Positions 22,489-35,794 are shown, counted from the stretch's first letter. The stretch is 64,000 nt of DNA from Doryteuthis pealeii (GCA_023376005.1 CM042139.1:143525664-143589663), one strand, 5' to 3'. Numbers and translations: made by a program. Notes: generated from the letters alone by a model not told the origin.

Positions 22489-22956
22489 TGTTACGTTGTA
22501 AATACTCACGGTACTAAACGATACATGCCCCGTAGTCCTTTTTTCTTTCTGGTACTAAACTCCGATAAAAAAACATAACACGAGAAACATGTCGTCACAA
22601 CTCCCAGCCTTTATTAACGTGCTCGTCTAGTGGCTTCTACCAGGGAGGAGGGAGGCAGAGAGAACGAGAGAGAGAGAAAACTACTAATTCCTGGGCTCTA
22701 ATCAGGTCTGTCCCCTACGACGGACGCCGGCAAAAAGAGGACGAACCCTTTCTTCCTTCCCCCACGTCACCACGTGACTTCCGGTCAACACCCGACTTCG
22801 CTTGCCCCTCAATTCTTCGTTCGGGGTCACGCTACGGTCAAAACCATTGCTCTCCTCTTTTGGGTCATCACTATTTTTTAAGCCTTTGTTATTATATTCC
22901 TCCTCCTTCCATTAGCAGTTCTAGCTCACAAAAGTCAGGAATTGCATATTGCAACA
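22489..22956 (-). mobile_element. LTR of a retrotransposon (left copy)
   Basis: On the minus strand it starts TGTTGCAATATGC and ends CAACGTAACA, i.e. TG...CA, 468 bp, with an AATAAA signal (in cacgttaataaaggctggg) about 115 bases before the end. It is preceded by the polypurine tract AAGGGAGGAA (minus strand, 22,957-22,966), so this is a 3' LTR with adjoining internal sequence. No partner LTR, primer-binding site or gag/pol is present. Confidence 0.7.
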
Positions 22957-23240
22957 TTCCTCCCTTACCATCATTCTAAAATTTTTACCCGTAAAAATTT
23001 TCAAAAGTATCTCTTTTTTTTTCAAGAATATGCGTAATTATTCATTAGATTTTTTTTTTTTTTTCCTTCTATCCGATATAGACCTTCCTCTCTCCGATAG
23101 AGCCACACGAGCATTCAATTTTACAATAATACAAAAAAACACATACATATATAAAGTAAAAAGAACATTTACAAATCATTAAAGCAGGTGATATTCTCCT
23201 CCTTGTTCCACAATTGTGCTCTGACCTTACTTACTTATTT

Positions 23241-23285
<45 letters not shown>

Positions 23286-23595
23286 GAAATACTCTCCCCA
23301 ATTTGAATTAAAAAAAAATTACTCATTTATTTTTTCATTCTTATCAATTGCAGACCTATACTGATTTATAGCTTTTTTCAAGCAACGGCGTTATCGTCGC
23401 CTTCTTCAGCTGGTCAATAATTCTTTTCTCTATTATTCCTTCTCTTTTTGTATCTATTCATTTTAATCCTTTCAGTTTTTCATTTATTTATCTTTTTTTT
23501 TTTTTTTCGTCATTATTCCATCTCATATTCCGTGTAATTCGTATTTTCATTTACTCATTTTTTCTCATCCTTTTTCTTTTCTTTTTTTTTTTTTT
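22957..23595 (-). mobile_element. Retrotransposon 3' internal region (left copy)
   Basis: From the polypurine tract to the palindrome centre. It contains a 40-base T run (23,245-23,284), several shorter T runs and, on the minus strand, CTGAAGAAGGCGACGATAAC followed by a matching CGCC stem, then GTTGC. Non-coding. Confidence 0.55.
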
Positions 23596-23668
23596 CATTC
23601 ATCTATCTCTAATTTATTTCCGAGCGCCAAAACTAGGTTTTTCTGGAAGGTATCTGCTGTGTGAACAA
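23596..23668. other. Spacer at the centre of the inverted repeat
   Basis: This is the only short non-mirrored stretch between a T run ending near 23,595 and an A run starting near 23,669. It is about 73 bases of mixed composition and contains no recognisable element. It is much shorter than the loop expected for two independent insertions in opposite orientation, and is compatible with a fold-back junction. Confidence 0.8.
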
Positions 23669-23969
23669 AAAAAAAAAAGAAAAGAAAAAGGATGAGAAAA
23701 TGAGTAAATGAAAATACGAATTACACGGAATATGAGATGGAATAATGACGAAAAAAAAAAAAAGATAAATAAATGAAAACTGAAAGGATTAAAATGAATA
23801 GATACAAAAAGAAAAGGAATAATAGAGAAAAGAATTATTGACCAGCTGAAGAAGGCGACGATAACGCCGTTGCTTGAAAAAAGCTATAAATCAGTATAGT
23901 CTGCAATTGATAAGAATGAAAAATAAATGAGTAATTTTTTTTTAAAATTCAAATTGGAGAGAGTATTTC

Positions 23970-24008
<39 letters not shown>

Positions 24009-24300
24009 AACAAATAAGTAAGTAAGGTCAGAGCACAATTGTGGAACAAGGAGGAGAATATCACCTGCTTAATGATTTTGTAAATGTTCTTTTTACTTTT
24101 ATATATGTATGTGTTTTTTTTGTATTATTGTAAAATTGAATGCTCGTGTGGCTCTATCGGAGAGAGGAAGGTCTATATCGGATAGAAGGAAAAAAAAAAA
24201 AAATCTAATGAATAATTACGCATATTCTTGAAAAAAAAAAAGAGATACTTTTGAAAATTTTTACGGGTAAAAAATTTTAGAATGATGGTAAGGGAGGAAT
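23669..24300 (+). mobile_element. Retrotransposon 3' internal region (right copy)
   Basis: Mirror of the left internal region. The long homopolymer is 36 A (23,971-24,006) rather than 40 T. The CTGAAGA stem motif is at 23,846-23,868 and lacks the GAAA box. Confidence 0.55.
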
Positions 24301-24741
24301 TGTAGCATATTCCCTTGTGAGCTAGAACTGCTAATGGAAGGAGGAGGAAATAAATAACAAAGGCTTAAAAAATAGTGATGACCCAAAAGAGGAGAGCGAT
24401 GGTTTTGACCGTAGCGTGACCCCGAACGAAGAATTGAGGGCAAGCAGAAGTCGGGTGTTGACCGGAAGTCACGTGGTGACGTGGGGGAAGGAAGAAAGGC
24501 TTCGTCCTCTTTTTGCCAGGCGCCGTCTAGGGTACAGACCTGATTAGAGCCCAGGAAATCTAGTAGTTTTCTCTCTCTCTCGTTCTCTCTGCCTCCCCTC
24601 CTCCCTGGTAGAAGCCACTAGACGAGCACGTTAATAAAGGCTGGGAGTTGTGACGACATGTTTCTCGTGTTATGATTTTTATCGGAGTTTTAGTACTACG
24701 GGCATGTATCGTTTTAGTACCGTGAGTATTACAACGTAACA
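24301..24741 (+). mobile_element. LTR of a retrotransposon (right copy)
   Basis: Mirror of 22,489-22,956 but 441 bp: several bases are missing near its start (TGTAGCATATTCCCTTGTG) and elsewhere. It is preceded by AAGGGAGGAA at 24,290-24,299. Small differences run throughout (for example near 24,520-24,570). Confidence 0.7.
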
Positions 24742-25033
24742 CCCTGTGTTTATTTACTAAAACTATAAATAGCACAAGGCAAGATGTCCCCTAGCACCCC
24801 AAGTTGCTTCAGACTCTAAACATCAAGGATTGTCAGCCAACTCAGCATCGGCCCAGCAACCAAAATTCAAGCCTCTCCACATAGCACAGAAAGGAGATAA
24901 GTATACAAAGATATTTCTATATGACACATCATCACTCCATTATAAAATGGAGACAGTAACTTTACATTTCCACCAAGTTTGATCTAGGTACATTTTTAAT
25001 ATTTAAATATGAATTAAATAAGATAATAAACAT

Positions 25034-25430
25034 ATGTGGCTGTCAAATATTGCTTGTTGCTTAAAACATCCGATCATCCTGAAAAAGCTGATTTTGCGGC
25101 CAATTCTGCTTTGGATATGGCTCCCAACAAAGTCAAAATTACTGACCTAAAACCCAAACTCAGCAAATTCTTTTATACAAAATGGCACCAATGCTGGAAT
25201 GACAACATACATTCTGATAAAATCCATTCTAGGAGAATGGAAACCAGTTTTCAGAAAGGAACAAGTCACTATATCCAGATTGCACATTAGTCACACAAGA
25301 CTTACCACATCAAGAAGAGGAAAGAGACAGTATATAGCATGCCAACACCCTACGCTGTTAAACATTTTCTCATAGAATGCAGAGATTTAGTTCTCATTAA
25401 ACAACATTTTTCAACACAAGCAATATGAAG
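25034..25430 (+). pseudogene. LINE RNase H domain fragment (right copy)
   Basis: Mirror of 21,795-22,191. Here the frame stays open longer (25,036-25,290): HPEKADFAANSALDMAPNKV, KITDLKPKLSKFFYTKWHQC, WNDNIHSDKIHSRRMETSFQ. The left copy loses this frame after DLK. An in-frame copy on one arm and a shifted one on the other again point to indel errors. Confidence 0.7.
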
Positions 25431-25671
25431 GACCGATTTGAAAATATGATATGTTGTCAAAACAAAATATTTAAAAAAACTCTTACTGCAAAAAAATGTA
25501 AATATAAACATACAATATATGCAATTCCCTAACCTCTTTGCATAGCATAGCCCCAGATGTGTTGATATGCCATTAACTCAATTACACAAAGGCTTCTAGT
25601 AATAATCTTTGGTCACTCATGATATGATTAACTAGAAGAATATGCCAACTATCTAAGGATAGGATTATGGT

Positions 25672-25908
25672 GGCTCAGCGGTCTGTGACCTGAGTTACTA
25701 AGTGCAGCACTCCACTTCACCCTTGGATAAGACGGGTGGTCAAAGAGGCCCCAATCAATCAATCAACTGGAGATGTCTACCCTAGCAACTTTATGATTGT
25801 CCTGACCATATTTTTCAAATTGCTCTAATGGCAAATACCCACCCCTTTTTATTTATAGGTATATAGGTGCTAGAAGATGGTGGCTGAAGGTCAACCACCA
25901 CTTTTGAT
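25672..25908 (+). mobile_element. SINE-like family E (mirror)
   Basis: Mirror of 21,320-21,560, beginning GGTGGCTCAGCGGTCTGTG on the plus strand. Confidence 0.6.
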
Positions 25909-26239
25909 ACACATGAAGTTAATGAAAATTATTAATAAAATACTATATACATAAAAATCAAGATTTGTTATTAAATACTCACAAGAGTTGATATGCCATT
26001 AAACCAAACAACTAATCATAGGTTAAAAATGTGTCTCAGGATCAATATTTAATTACTGATAGATAAATGAGTTTTTATTCTTGTCTATACATTAAACCTG
26101 TATGTGAACATTATAATCTTCTATGTAAATTCTTTTCCATCAGTTCATTTCTAATTAAATATATTTTTGTCCAGCTGCCTTTTATTTGTTTCTTTATCTG
26201 ATTGCCATAATGCATCTTTCTACTTATATATTTAATTTG

Positions 26240-26592
26240 ACACAAAAATTATCATATAAACTATTACACATAAATCCTGGAAGCTGGAGCCCACAAAAGC
26301 ATCTGACTCGCCACTTACCTCCTATATTACACAAAGCATCCAAGTAAAACAAACAAGACATACTGGACACTGCTGGAGAAGCAAGGATGAACTCACAAAG
26401 TGACATTCTCCTGTGAAGACCTACACATAGACATATCAAAGTGAGCTGACTGCAAAGACTTAAATTGATCACCTCTGTATGGATGCTGGATGTTGTGAAT
26501 AAGACTTGCCCAGAGTGATGACCGATAGGGACAGGTGGTGAGAGAGAGTCATGTGAATCCAGATTGTCAGTGCAACATGATGATGACGATGT
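26240..26592 (+). mobile_element. RTE-type LINE 3' end (mirror)
   Basis: Mirror of 20,636-20,990. Confidence 0.55.
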
Positions 26593-26615
26593 GATTGCTG
26601 TAATGCATTTTTCAG

Positions 26616-26858
26616 ACCATATGACCTTTAGGCACCCCTTTTTATCTCGATTCAGAAGGACATGTTTTTCATTTACACCGTCAATATCCGGTTGTTTGTT
26701 AGAGGTTAGGGTTAGGGTTCGGGTTAGGGGTTAGTTTTATAATTTAAAAAAAACCTCTAAAAATCGTCTGTTAACAAACAACTGGATATTGATGGTGTAA
26801 ATGAAAAACATGTCCTTCTGAATCGAAATCAAAAAGGGGTTCCTAAAGGTCATATGGT
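26616..26858. repeat. Palindromic element with telomere-like loop (mirror)
   Basis: Mirror of 20,372-20,612. The GGTTAGGG-like array is at 26,699-26,736. Confidence 0.75.
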
Positions 26859-26983
26859 CCCATTTTTCTACTGTTTAATTCAATACACAAGCTTATCATA
26901 TAAACTATTTCACACATATACATCATTTCTTGTCTATAATCCTACATTATAAATCTGATATTCATTGTAGTAAAGTCTTCATA

Positions 26984-27227
26984 GTGGCCTATTATCAGTA
27001 TCAACCGAATAGTGAGGGAGTCTATCCACCTTTCCATATTGATAGAACAGGGAGATTGTTTTTGCTGAGATAGAGCACCACACCTACCATCTACTCCAAG
27101 ATGCTTTGCTGCACAGATCAGATTACCCAAGCTGTGCTACTGTTGTGCTAAGTTAGTGGGGACTGGTATCAAACCTGGAACCTTGTGATTCTTAGGTAAA
27201 TGCTCTACCAACTGAGTTAAACCATTG
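26984..27227 (-). mobile_element. SINE family C (mirror)
   Basis: Mirror of 20,003-20,246. Confidence 0.85.
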
Positions 27228-27269
27228 TAAACTTTACTAAAATTTACTGATTTAGCACTTGGAACTTTC

Positions 27270-27475
27270 TAAAACCAACAATATTCCACATAATAGGACA
27301 TAGGCTTAAATAGAATAACAAAACTTACTTCCCACATACACTAATTATATGGTGTCAAGTAACTACTACTAATAATAATCCTTTGCAAACAATTATAACT
27401 TCAAATAACTATTCTTAAGATAAATTTGCATACCATTATATAGTTTCAAGTATTCCTATCTAATACAAATAGAAA
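27270..27475. repeat. Repeat family G fragment (mirror)
   Basis: Mirror of 19,747-19,960. Confidence 0.45.
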
Positions 27476-27712
27476 GAAACATTGTGGCATAGTGGATAAT
27501 GTGCTGGACTGTGACATCATAGTAAGTGAGTTCAAACTCGAGTCACATTATTATATTTACTTTCAGACTAATATCTTTGGGAATGGTATGAACTCTCTCA
27601 TCCCTCTAGCTATGGGTTAAGAAGTACCACTAATATTATTTTACAAGGATGGCTATATTAAATAACCCATGAAGGTTGATTATAACCATTAAACAAAGAA
27701 ACCAAACCCAAT
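27476..27712 (+). mobile_element. SINE family A (mirror)
   Basis: Mirror of 19,518-19,746, plus orientation with A box TGGCATAGTGG at 27,485. Confidence 0.8.
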
Positions 27713-27859
27713 ACAAATAATTTTCAAACATATCTATTTGAGCCTAGATGAGACCCTACATGGGTAGGAAATGTGTTACTTAAGCTAAATACAAAGAAAT
27801 CACATTTTTGCTTTAAACAAATAAGTCTGTATAGATTCTAGTTTTGTATAGTAAATCAC

Positions 27860-28085
27860 CAAGGAGGCATGTGTTGTGTAATGGTTATCGTTGTAGGAAA
27901 TGGACAGGGTGAGCTGAGTTCAAATCCTGAATGAGGCTGTTTGTATTTCACATGGCACTTATACCCTTGGGAAAGGTATAATCCAACTATTTTCCCTCCA
28001 GCTATGAGTAATTAGTAGGGCAGACTGAGCTCTTTAATCTTGGTATGGTAACCAGTCTAGGAAAGAAAAACCCTGAAAAGTCCAC
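27860..28085 (+). mobile_element. SINE family B (mirror)
   Basis: Mirror of 19,146-19,372. Confidence 0.75.
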
Positions 28086-28222
28086 ACTGACACACTATAG
28101 CTTTGACGAATTCTCACTTTATTATTACTACAATCAAATATTTACAAATTAATAAAATTTTGGCATTAAAATACCCATAAGGAGTTGATATGCTATTAAA
28201 CAAATAAACTAAACCAAACTAA

Positions 28223-28470
28223 ACCTGGATGCTATGTGGAGGATGATAGCAACAGTTGATGTGTGAGAGAGAGAGAGACATGGATATCCATGCTATCAGA
28301 GTAACCTGATGATGATGATGATGATAGTTTTAAAAATAATCTTGGGATTTTCATAGACACAGATACTACACTCTGATCCTAAGCATACATGCTGAAGGGC
28401 AACACTTGAACTTGGTTCAACAATTCCATTTCTTATGATGATATCCATTGTGCTAAGTGCACCTCTGAAA
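28223..28470. mobile_element. LINE 3' tip and SINE-like fragment (mirror)
   Basis: Mirror of 18,765-19,007, including the GAT repeat at 28,309-28,325. Confidence 0.45.
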
Positions 28471-28984
28471 ATTCTCATAATACGTCAAACTGATTATAAG
28501 GTGTTATCCCCCTTGAAAAGAACAAAAAAAAGAAAAAAAGAAGACGATGGCCTGGGGAGCAGCTCAGCAGATTGCTATTGGGTGCAGAACATCTTAAAGC
28601 AAGATAGGTAATGAAATTAGAGATATTTATTTTCGTCTTATTTAAATCTTAGTTAAACGTGTTATAACCTTAGGGTAAAAAGAGAAACACTGCGAGAAAG
28701 GATATAGATATCACACCTAATTACAAAAGGCAGAAACATTGAATTAAAAGAAAGAAAACAACAATTAATCAATAAAACCCATACATATATGACTTCAAAA
28801 CGTGTTTCTCATTGTTGCCTAAACATTTCTATCTTACCAGAAACACGAATTACACCAAGAGGAACCTGAAATTTACAATCATTTGTTTACAATTCAGTCA
28901 GAAAATGTTATAAACAAACTTTCTATCAATTCCCCAAAAGGAATGAACAAATTATTTGTGATTACAAACATTTCAACTTTATTT
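28471..28984. other. Unassigned (mirror)
   Basis: Mirror of 18,236-18,764; nothing recognised. Confidence 0.4.
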
Positions 28985-29490
28985 ATATAACATTCAAATA
29001 TGGACATGGTGAGATGAATTCAAACCCTGGTCATATCTATTTTTCTGAATTTTTGAGATGAGGCTTGATAATTAGTATTATTTGGATTATTTGGATTATT
29101 GTCCTCATCTTTATTGTTATCTGTACAATGATTTGGCCGATGTGCCCTCTGACCTTCTTCAGGTATTTATTGTTGGACCCAGGAACTTTCTTATCATAAT
29201 CGAGAACCTTCTTGCCGGAGGGCACATTGGATGAAACTTTGTATAGATAACAATGAAGATGAGAACATTAGTCCGAATAATCCAAATAATACTAACTGGT
29301 CATGTCTGTTTGGATTTCAAATATTTTTTATTACCCTCTAACTATTTCGTTTAAGCTGTGGGTAAATAAGTAGGGCAGACTGGGCTTATTAACCCTGGTT
29401 AGGAAACCTGGAAGGAAAACTGAATACAAAACTCCCCTTAAGAAATTGACCCTGTGTCATGTCCTACTTGCATGGAGGGGTTGGTAAATA
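28985..29490 (+). mobile_element. SINE family B split by fold-back retroposon (mirror)
   Basis: Mirror of 17,745-18,235. The nested fold-back retroposon occupies about 29,035-29,300. Confidence 0.7.
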
Positions 29491-29499
29491 TAACATTTA

Positions 29500-30020
29500 A
29501 ATAGTCTCTGCCATGGTTGGGCTTAAAATACACCAACTATATCCCCTACAAAGGTGTAAGAACCCCCCAAAAGGTGTGTCCTTAGTATGAAACTAAACTG
29601 TATCTGATGGTGAGACTCCTGTTAGGGACCCATCTCTGGTCAAATAGATCTGTTTGAAAATTATTAGTATTAGATAGGGATACTTGATACCATATAACTG
29701 TAAATGCTTTCTATTAAGAAAAGTTATTTGAAGCTATAATTGTTTATTAAGGATTATTATTAGTTCTTTAAAACCATATAACTGTGGGCTCACAGATTAT
29801 TATTATTATTAAATAAACTCTATAATTGTGAATAAATTATTGGTATTATAATAGCTGAAACGATATAACTGTATCCAAATTATTTTTATTGAATAGAAAT
29901 ATTTGATATATAACTGTGTACCATACTCCACACTCCCTAGATCTCCAGAACTAGGGCCTCACCGTAAGCTGTAGTTTAGTGCTATACCCAGTACACCCCT
30001 TTTTTTATAGTTACCCTTTT
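29500..30020. repeat. Repeat family G (mirror)
   Basis: Mirror of 17,205-17,720. Confidence 0.5.
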
Positions 30021-32007
30021 GCAGGGGACTCATTCAGCATATTCTAAGCCCTGCTGACACAGCTAGATATATGTTAAAGGCATTCAAACTGTGTAAGAGT
30101 AATCATTAGGCTCCCTGCTTTGAAGACCAAATTAAGACTAGACTTTGGAAGCCATACAAAAACAAAACCTCATCACTGTTTAAAAATTTGTCTTTCCCAG
30201 AATACACGTCTCTGATTTGGATGTATAGGTTTAGCATCTCTGCACAAATACAACTGTTTGATCAGAAAGCATCTGAGCAGGATAAAAGGCAAAGTGTCAG
30301 TTGTATATAGGAGTATTAGTCAATCATCAGTAACAAAAAAAAAGGGTGGGATGGGTCTCTGAATGTAGACATGTAGAAAGAAAAAGAAAATACAAAAGAT
30401 AGGATTTGCAGATTGTTGGTTTATACCTTCATATAAAATCATAGAAATAATCATTCATTTAATTTATTTTTTCAATGCTAAATGCATGTTCCTTGTATTT
30501 TTGTCATTTCATTATCCAACTTCTCAGTATCAGATTTATTTAGAGTCAATAATGCTCACAAAAATTGACCTTGTGTCACGTCATGCCCATAGTAGGTGGT
30601 TAAATACATACTCTTCCTCTTTATTCATTGTATATTCTCATCTCTACTTTTGATATATTTTCTTAATACACATTTTACGAGGTTATTCCCAAAGGTGAGG
30701 TCTCCAAAATATTTAGAAATCACAGAAACGTTTATAGTTTATTGTTAATGTTCTTTGCATCATTTTAAAGTTTGAACATCTATCTATTTTTCTACATAAT
30801 CGTTATTTCAATCAATACATTTTTGTAGGTGCTGTGGCAGTTTTTGTATGTTTAGGTCATTTGCTTTGGCATTAAATAACCCACAAAGGTTTATATGTCA
30901 TTAAACAAAGAATCCAAACCAAATTACAGTAGTTTTGAAAGTACAAATAAATATTTGAATGTTTTCTCTTTGTCACTGGATGTTGAAGAAATATTTTTGT
31001 AGGCTAGCATAGCCAAAAGTAAAAACACATTCTTTAGGCTAAAGATTAGGGTTGCTTCATTATATATTAGTTACTCAAATACATAGATAAATCTTTCTGC
31101 ACAAGAGTTATTTTTAAAAACATTTTAAGGAAATTTTTATTTTTAAGGAAACAAAATTTTGAATTGAATTTGTGAATTTACACAAGTTAACCACTTTAAA
31201 GCATATGTATACTGTATATTTTTAAAATATTGAAACTGAACCTGTATTTATTGAGACAGAAAAGAACTACAAATGAAACATTAATTTTCTTTAAAATAAA
31301 CCCACTAGCATTTAAAATACTCATTCCAGCAAGTTTTCTATTGGTCAAAGCACCTCTGATACATGTCCTTTAACATAAAAGTGTACAGTTGTATTTCTTA
31401 TTATTTCTCCAGTTTCTCAAATCTAACTCTTGAGATTTTCAGTTTAGGAAACAAGAAAAGATTGCACGTAACTAAGGATTATATGACTATGAAGGGTGCT
31501 GCATCTGTACAATCTTGTGTTTTGCCAAAAATTGTTGATCAAAAATTGTTAAGAATTAACACTGACTAATTACTGTCTGGACAGCTAGCTATCTAATCTA
31601 CTATCTAGGCATCTAGACTACTGTCTCTGTTAGACTATCTGTTGGTATAATTATTTACTAAGCTTATCTTAGATGTGGCACAAGGCCAGAAGTATGGGGT
31701 GCCCAGTGAGAATGGTCTGTGAATCAAGTGTGAATACCATACTATTTTTCCTATTTAAAAAAATTTGGAATAGTTTAATGGCATTTCAGTTTATTTCAAT
31801 GGGGTAAATCGATTTGATATACAAGAAAATTGAGTTATGAGGAGAACGATTTAAACTCATAATTCAGGGTATTACGGTAATGTATTAGTTTGGTGGGTAT
31901 CATCATGGCCTACCCAGTTTTGCCATCTAGTCAATGTTTCTCCCCACATGATTGTTTCCAAAAGGAGATCTATCAGCCATTGGGTTTGGTCAAAACACAC
32001 ACTGATA
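30021..32007. other. Mostly unassigned (mirror)
   Basis: Mirror of 15,226-17,204, with the SINE B tail at about 30,540-30,592 and SINE A tail at about 30,856-30,926. Confidence 0.5.
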
Positions 32008-32008
32008 T

Positions 32009-32062
<54 letters not shown>
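32008..32062. repeat. AC/AT microsatellite (mirror)
   Basis: Mirror of 15,171-15,225 with slightly different unit counts. Confidence 0.9.
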
Positions 32063-32067
<5 letters not shown>

Positions 32068-32798
32068 TGGGCGAACTCCATAAGGAAAGGTGATAAATTT
32101 TTTTTATTTTAAAAATCTTTTAAACTATTACCAAAAATGATGAAGTTGTACAATTTAAATGAAATTTTCACTAGTTTATTAATCAATGACTTAATTTTAT
32201 AATAATTAGATTATTTTATTTAAAAAAACTTGAAAAAAAAGTTTTTTTATCAATTCAGAATATAGGGGAGTTGACCATTGGTCATTTGAAGAAAAGAAAA
32301 AATCCATTCCCTAATTTTTACATTTCTAGACAGATCAAATCCTGAAGAACATATGAAAAAATAAAATTTCAATACTTGAAAAAAGTGATTTAAAAATTTT
32401 AAAGTTATTTTATTAAAACTCAAAAGATAATTTATGTAGCATAAGAAAATAATAAAACAAAATTGAATTTCTGAATACACACTTTTAGCTGTCATTACTG
32501 ATGACAATTTCTCGTCTTGGTATGACACTTTGCAGTATGTACTAAGGTGTTGATTTCTCACTATCTATGGAGGACAGACAAATATTTAGTCAGTTTCTGT
32601 CTAATGACCAGCTCCAATATTATTTACTATTTATATCACATGGGTATATGATATATACAAATATTATAAATAGTAAAAGTTAGGTAAAAACTTAATTATT
32701 TTAACTAAAAGCCTTTCTTTGGGCATGTTTGGAATATTTAAGTAAACATGGTAAGCTACATCAAGGTCTCAACAACATTGTTTATTTCCTGTATTGGG
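32063..32798. other. Unassigned (mirror)
   Basis: Mirror of 14,443-15,170. A 103-codon frame at 32,250-32,561 is low-complexity AT-rich sequence. Confidence 0.4.
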
Positions 32799-33293
32799 TG
32801 CATATTGCATAAACGTGTCCTGTCCTCCTGTCCTATAAAATCTCTAAGTGGTGCCTGCTGAAAATCCGACCCATGCTACTTAGAATATTTAGATATTCTT
32901 TTTATTTAATTAAAAAAAAAAGTCACGTCATTTTTAATTAAAAAAGATATCTTTTTTTTTTGTATTTTCCTTTTATTTTAATTAAAAACAACTGTCATGA
33001 ATGTTTAAATAAATACAACTGAGTAAAATATTTACTTGACAATAAAAAAACTGGGGGTGACTTACTTTTAATGCCTTCAAACAGAAAAAAAAAATTATTT
33101 GTCACTAAAAAAAAATATTTTAAAGAGGAGGGGGGAGTTAAAATATTTACATTTACTTGTCAAGAAAAGGCTTGGTGGGGAGGCAAAATAAAACTTTCAT
33201 ATCGCATTAATAAGTAGCATGAGTCGGGTTTTCAGCAGGCATTGCTTAGCGTTTTTTAAGGCAGGAGGCCAAGATGCATTTATGCAATATGCA
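32799..33293. mobile_element. Element with about 85-bp inverted ends (mirror)
   Basis: Mirror of 13,948-14,442, tips tgcatattgcat preserved. Confidence 0.7.
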
Positions 33294-33923
33294 TTCTGCA
33301 TTGGATTGATTTGGATTACATTATATTAGTTTTCTAGGGAATTCACATAATAAACTGAATTGCAACATTGTAAGCAAGTTTGAACTCCAGTTGTGCAATT
33401 ATAATTAATTTTGCATTAAAACCCTTGGAAAACGTATAAACACCATTATTCCCTGCAGGGTTAACACTTTGCAGTATGGAGTTGGGTGTTGATTCCTCAC
33501 TTGATGGATACTTGGTCAGTTTCCTATTTCCATTCTGTCTTATGTCCAGTTCCAAACTCTGCTATGTTCTTCTTGTGATCAACTATGGTGGGATGGGAGG
33601 GGCCCAGTCCAATAGCTTACTCGGGTGTCACTGCTCTGGGCTGTAACTCATCTCTTCATCTCCTGATTGCTTCTTTGAATATAAATGATCCAGGTTTCCT
33701 TAAAAGAAAATTCTTTTTCCTGCATAATCCCACCAAAACTAAAGTACCCTTGTCAACTGATCTCAGACTAAACTTGCACTGAAGACTTAAGTTTATAAGA
33801 GACATTAAAAAACTAACCCTTTCATCCCCATCGAGAAGTCCTTCTCTTTCAATTTTATCATCTATTAAAAATCTGCTGACCTCCCTAACTTGTTTTAGCT
33901 ATCCCTTTGATACTAAACACACA
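33294..33923. other. Unassigned (mirror)
   Basis: Mirror of 13,317-13,947. A 65-codon frame (33,585-33,782) has no recognised domain. Confidence 0.4.
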
Positions 33924-34140
33924 GGGGTGGTTTTAGCTCAGTCAGTAAAGTACCCGCCTTGGAACCACAAAGTTTTGGGTACGATACTAGCCCTTGCCAA
34001 CTGTGTTGTAAAGTGTGGAACTGATGGTATGTGTGGCGCTCCACCTCAGACCCAAAAACAATCTCGCTGGTCTAGCATTAGCAAAAAGGGGATAGACTCC
34101 CTCGCTGTCCAGCTGATACCAACAATTGGCAATCTGTCCA
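33924..34140 (+). mobile_element. SINE family C (mirror)
   Basis: Mirror of 13,100-13,316. One base is missing in caaatctg near 34,130. Confidence 0.85.
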
Positions 34141-34311
34141 CTTTAAATATACACACATCCATGTTCATACATAAATATATGCAACCAACTAAATGCATAT
34201 ACATATACACTATACCTATATACTCATATGGACTTGCTTGCACCTATATGCATATGCATTATTGCACCCGGTGACAGAAGAATTTAAAGTGTCACATAGG
34301 ATAAAAATGAA

Positions 34312-34540
34312 CACATGTTTGATTTCTTTGATTAATGGCATATCAACCTTTATTGTTTATTTAATGCCAAAGCCATCCTTGTAGAAGAACAGTAGGGATA
34401 CTATTTAACCTATGGCTAGGGGATGAGGGGGTTCATGCCTTTTGCAAGGGTATTAGTCTGAAAGTGAATGTAATAGTATGACTGGAGTGTGAACTTGCTA
34501 ACTACAATGTCACAGTCCAGTTTCATAGACATTATACCAC
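34312..34540 (-). mobile_element. SINE family A (mirror)
   Basis: Mirror of 12,698-12,926. Confidence 0.8.
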
Positions 34541-35279
34541 ACAGAATCCCCAGTGACCAATTGAGGATGATTTGTTGTGAAGTTTAACCAAAATTACATT
34601 ATATATTATTCTTTAAGTTTTTAAAATAAAATTCCTGATACTTTTTTTCTTTAGAAATGTTAAAAGTATAGCATTATGAGATAAAGCATTGGGACTGTCT
34701 TTGTGTCTATGTCTTTGAAATATTTACAGATGAGGCTAGGGACTATCTTCTCTTGTAGTATAATATCAGAGTGAGGCTAATTAACTCTGGCAAGGATACA
34801 AATAATTGAAATCTAATACTTCAAACTATTTGGGCACAGAGCAGTTTGTGTAGAAAGGGAGAAAGATATAGAATAGTTTGTTGGGTGGATGGCTGGTGAA
34901 TAGGAAAGTGACAAAAGTCATTCCCACAGGGATAGCAACATTTCACTAGCTCAGAAGCAATTTGTTTTGTGGTGAGAAGATGAATATACAGTTTTATTGA
35001 ACTTATTTATGAAAATGGTATTTTGTAAAAAAAAAAAAAAGAATTGTTAAACTAATTATTCAATTTACTTACAATAAATCTCTTGAGAAATATTTTGGAT
35101 AAGACATATAACAGTAGTATGCATAGATGTATGGAAGGAAATTTTACAGGGGGATGGCTGAAAGAATTTACCCTGAAAATTCTCTAAGTCTTCTGAGATT
35201 TCAACTTCAGGAGAGGGTGTCAAAAACTAATAATACAACGTACCACTGTATATAAGATCTACATTAAATTTGTTACTGG
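34541..35279. other. Unassigned (mirror)
   Basis: Mirror of 11,961-12,697. Confidence 0.4.
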
Positions 35280-35775
35280 CATCATGTGTGGCATTGCAGG
35301 GTCTTGAAAAAATTGAAAAAGACAAAATGAAGAGTTCACATCAGGAAGAGGAAAAAGTGGTCACAGAAAAATCCCACTCACTTTTTTAATGATGTTGCAA
35401 CTTCCCTCTGAATTGTTGTCAAAAACAGGAAGATGTGAAGCAGTATTCTCAAGTCAATGAAAGAAAGATCTGTTGTTTGACAAATTTTAACCTTTCCACA
35501 GTGGGAGTGAGATGGTCTTAGGGTATCTCCAAAATTTAGGTTGTTTCTTGTCACTCTGCCAGTGACACTTTTAAAAATCCGCCAACTCTTCTATATGACA
35601 CCTAACACAAATGCTTTCATGATTTACCCTTTGTTGTCAGTCACACATGTGGGCATCAGGTTCACTGATGGTAGGAGGCGGCCATGTCATTACACATTAC
35701 ACATTGAAAACAAATTGAAATATTGGCAACTTCTTGTAATAGGAAGCTGTAAATTTGTGTGGCACTTAGAGTAAC
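35280..35775 (+). repeat. Repeat family F (mirror)
   Basis: Mirror of 11,467-11,960. A one-base loss in a C run shifts the start of the open frame relative to the left copy. Confidence 0.5.
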
Positions 35776-35794
35776 AGTAAGTAAAGTATGTGGA

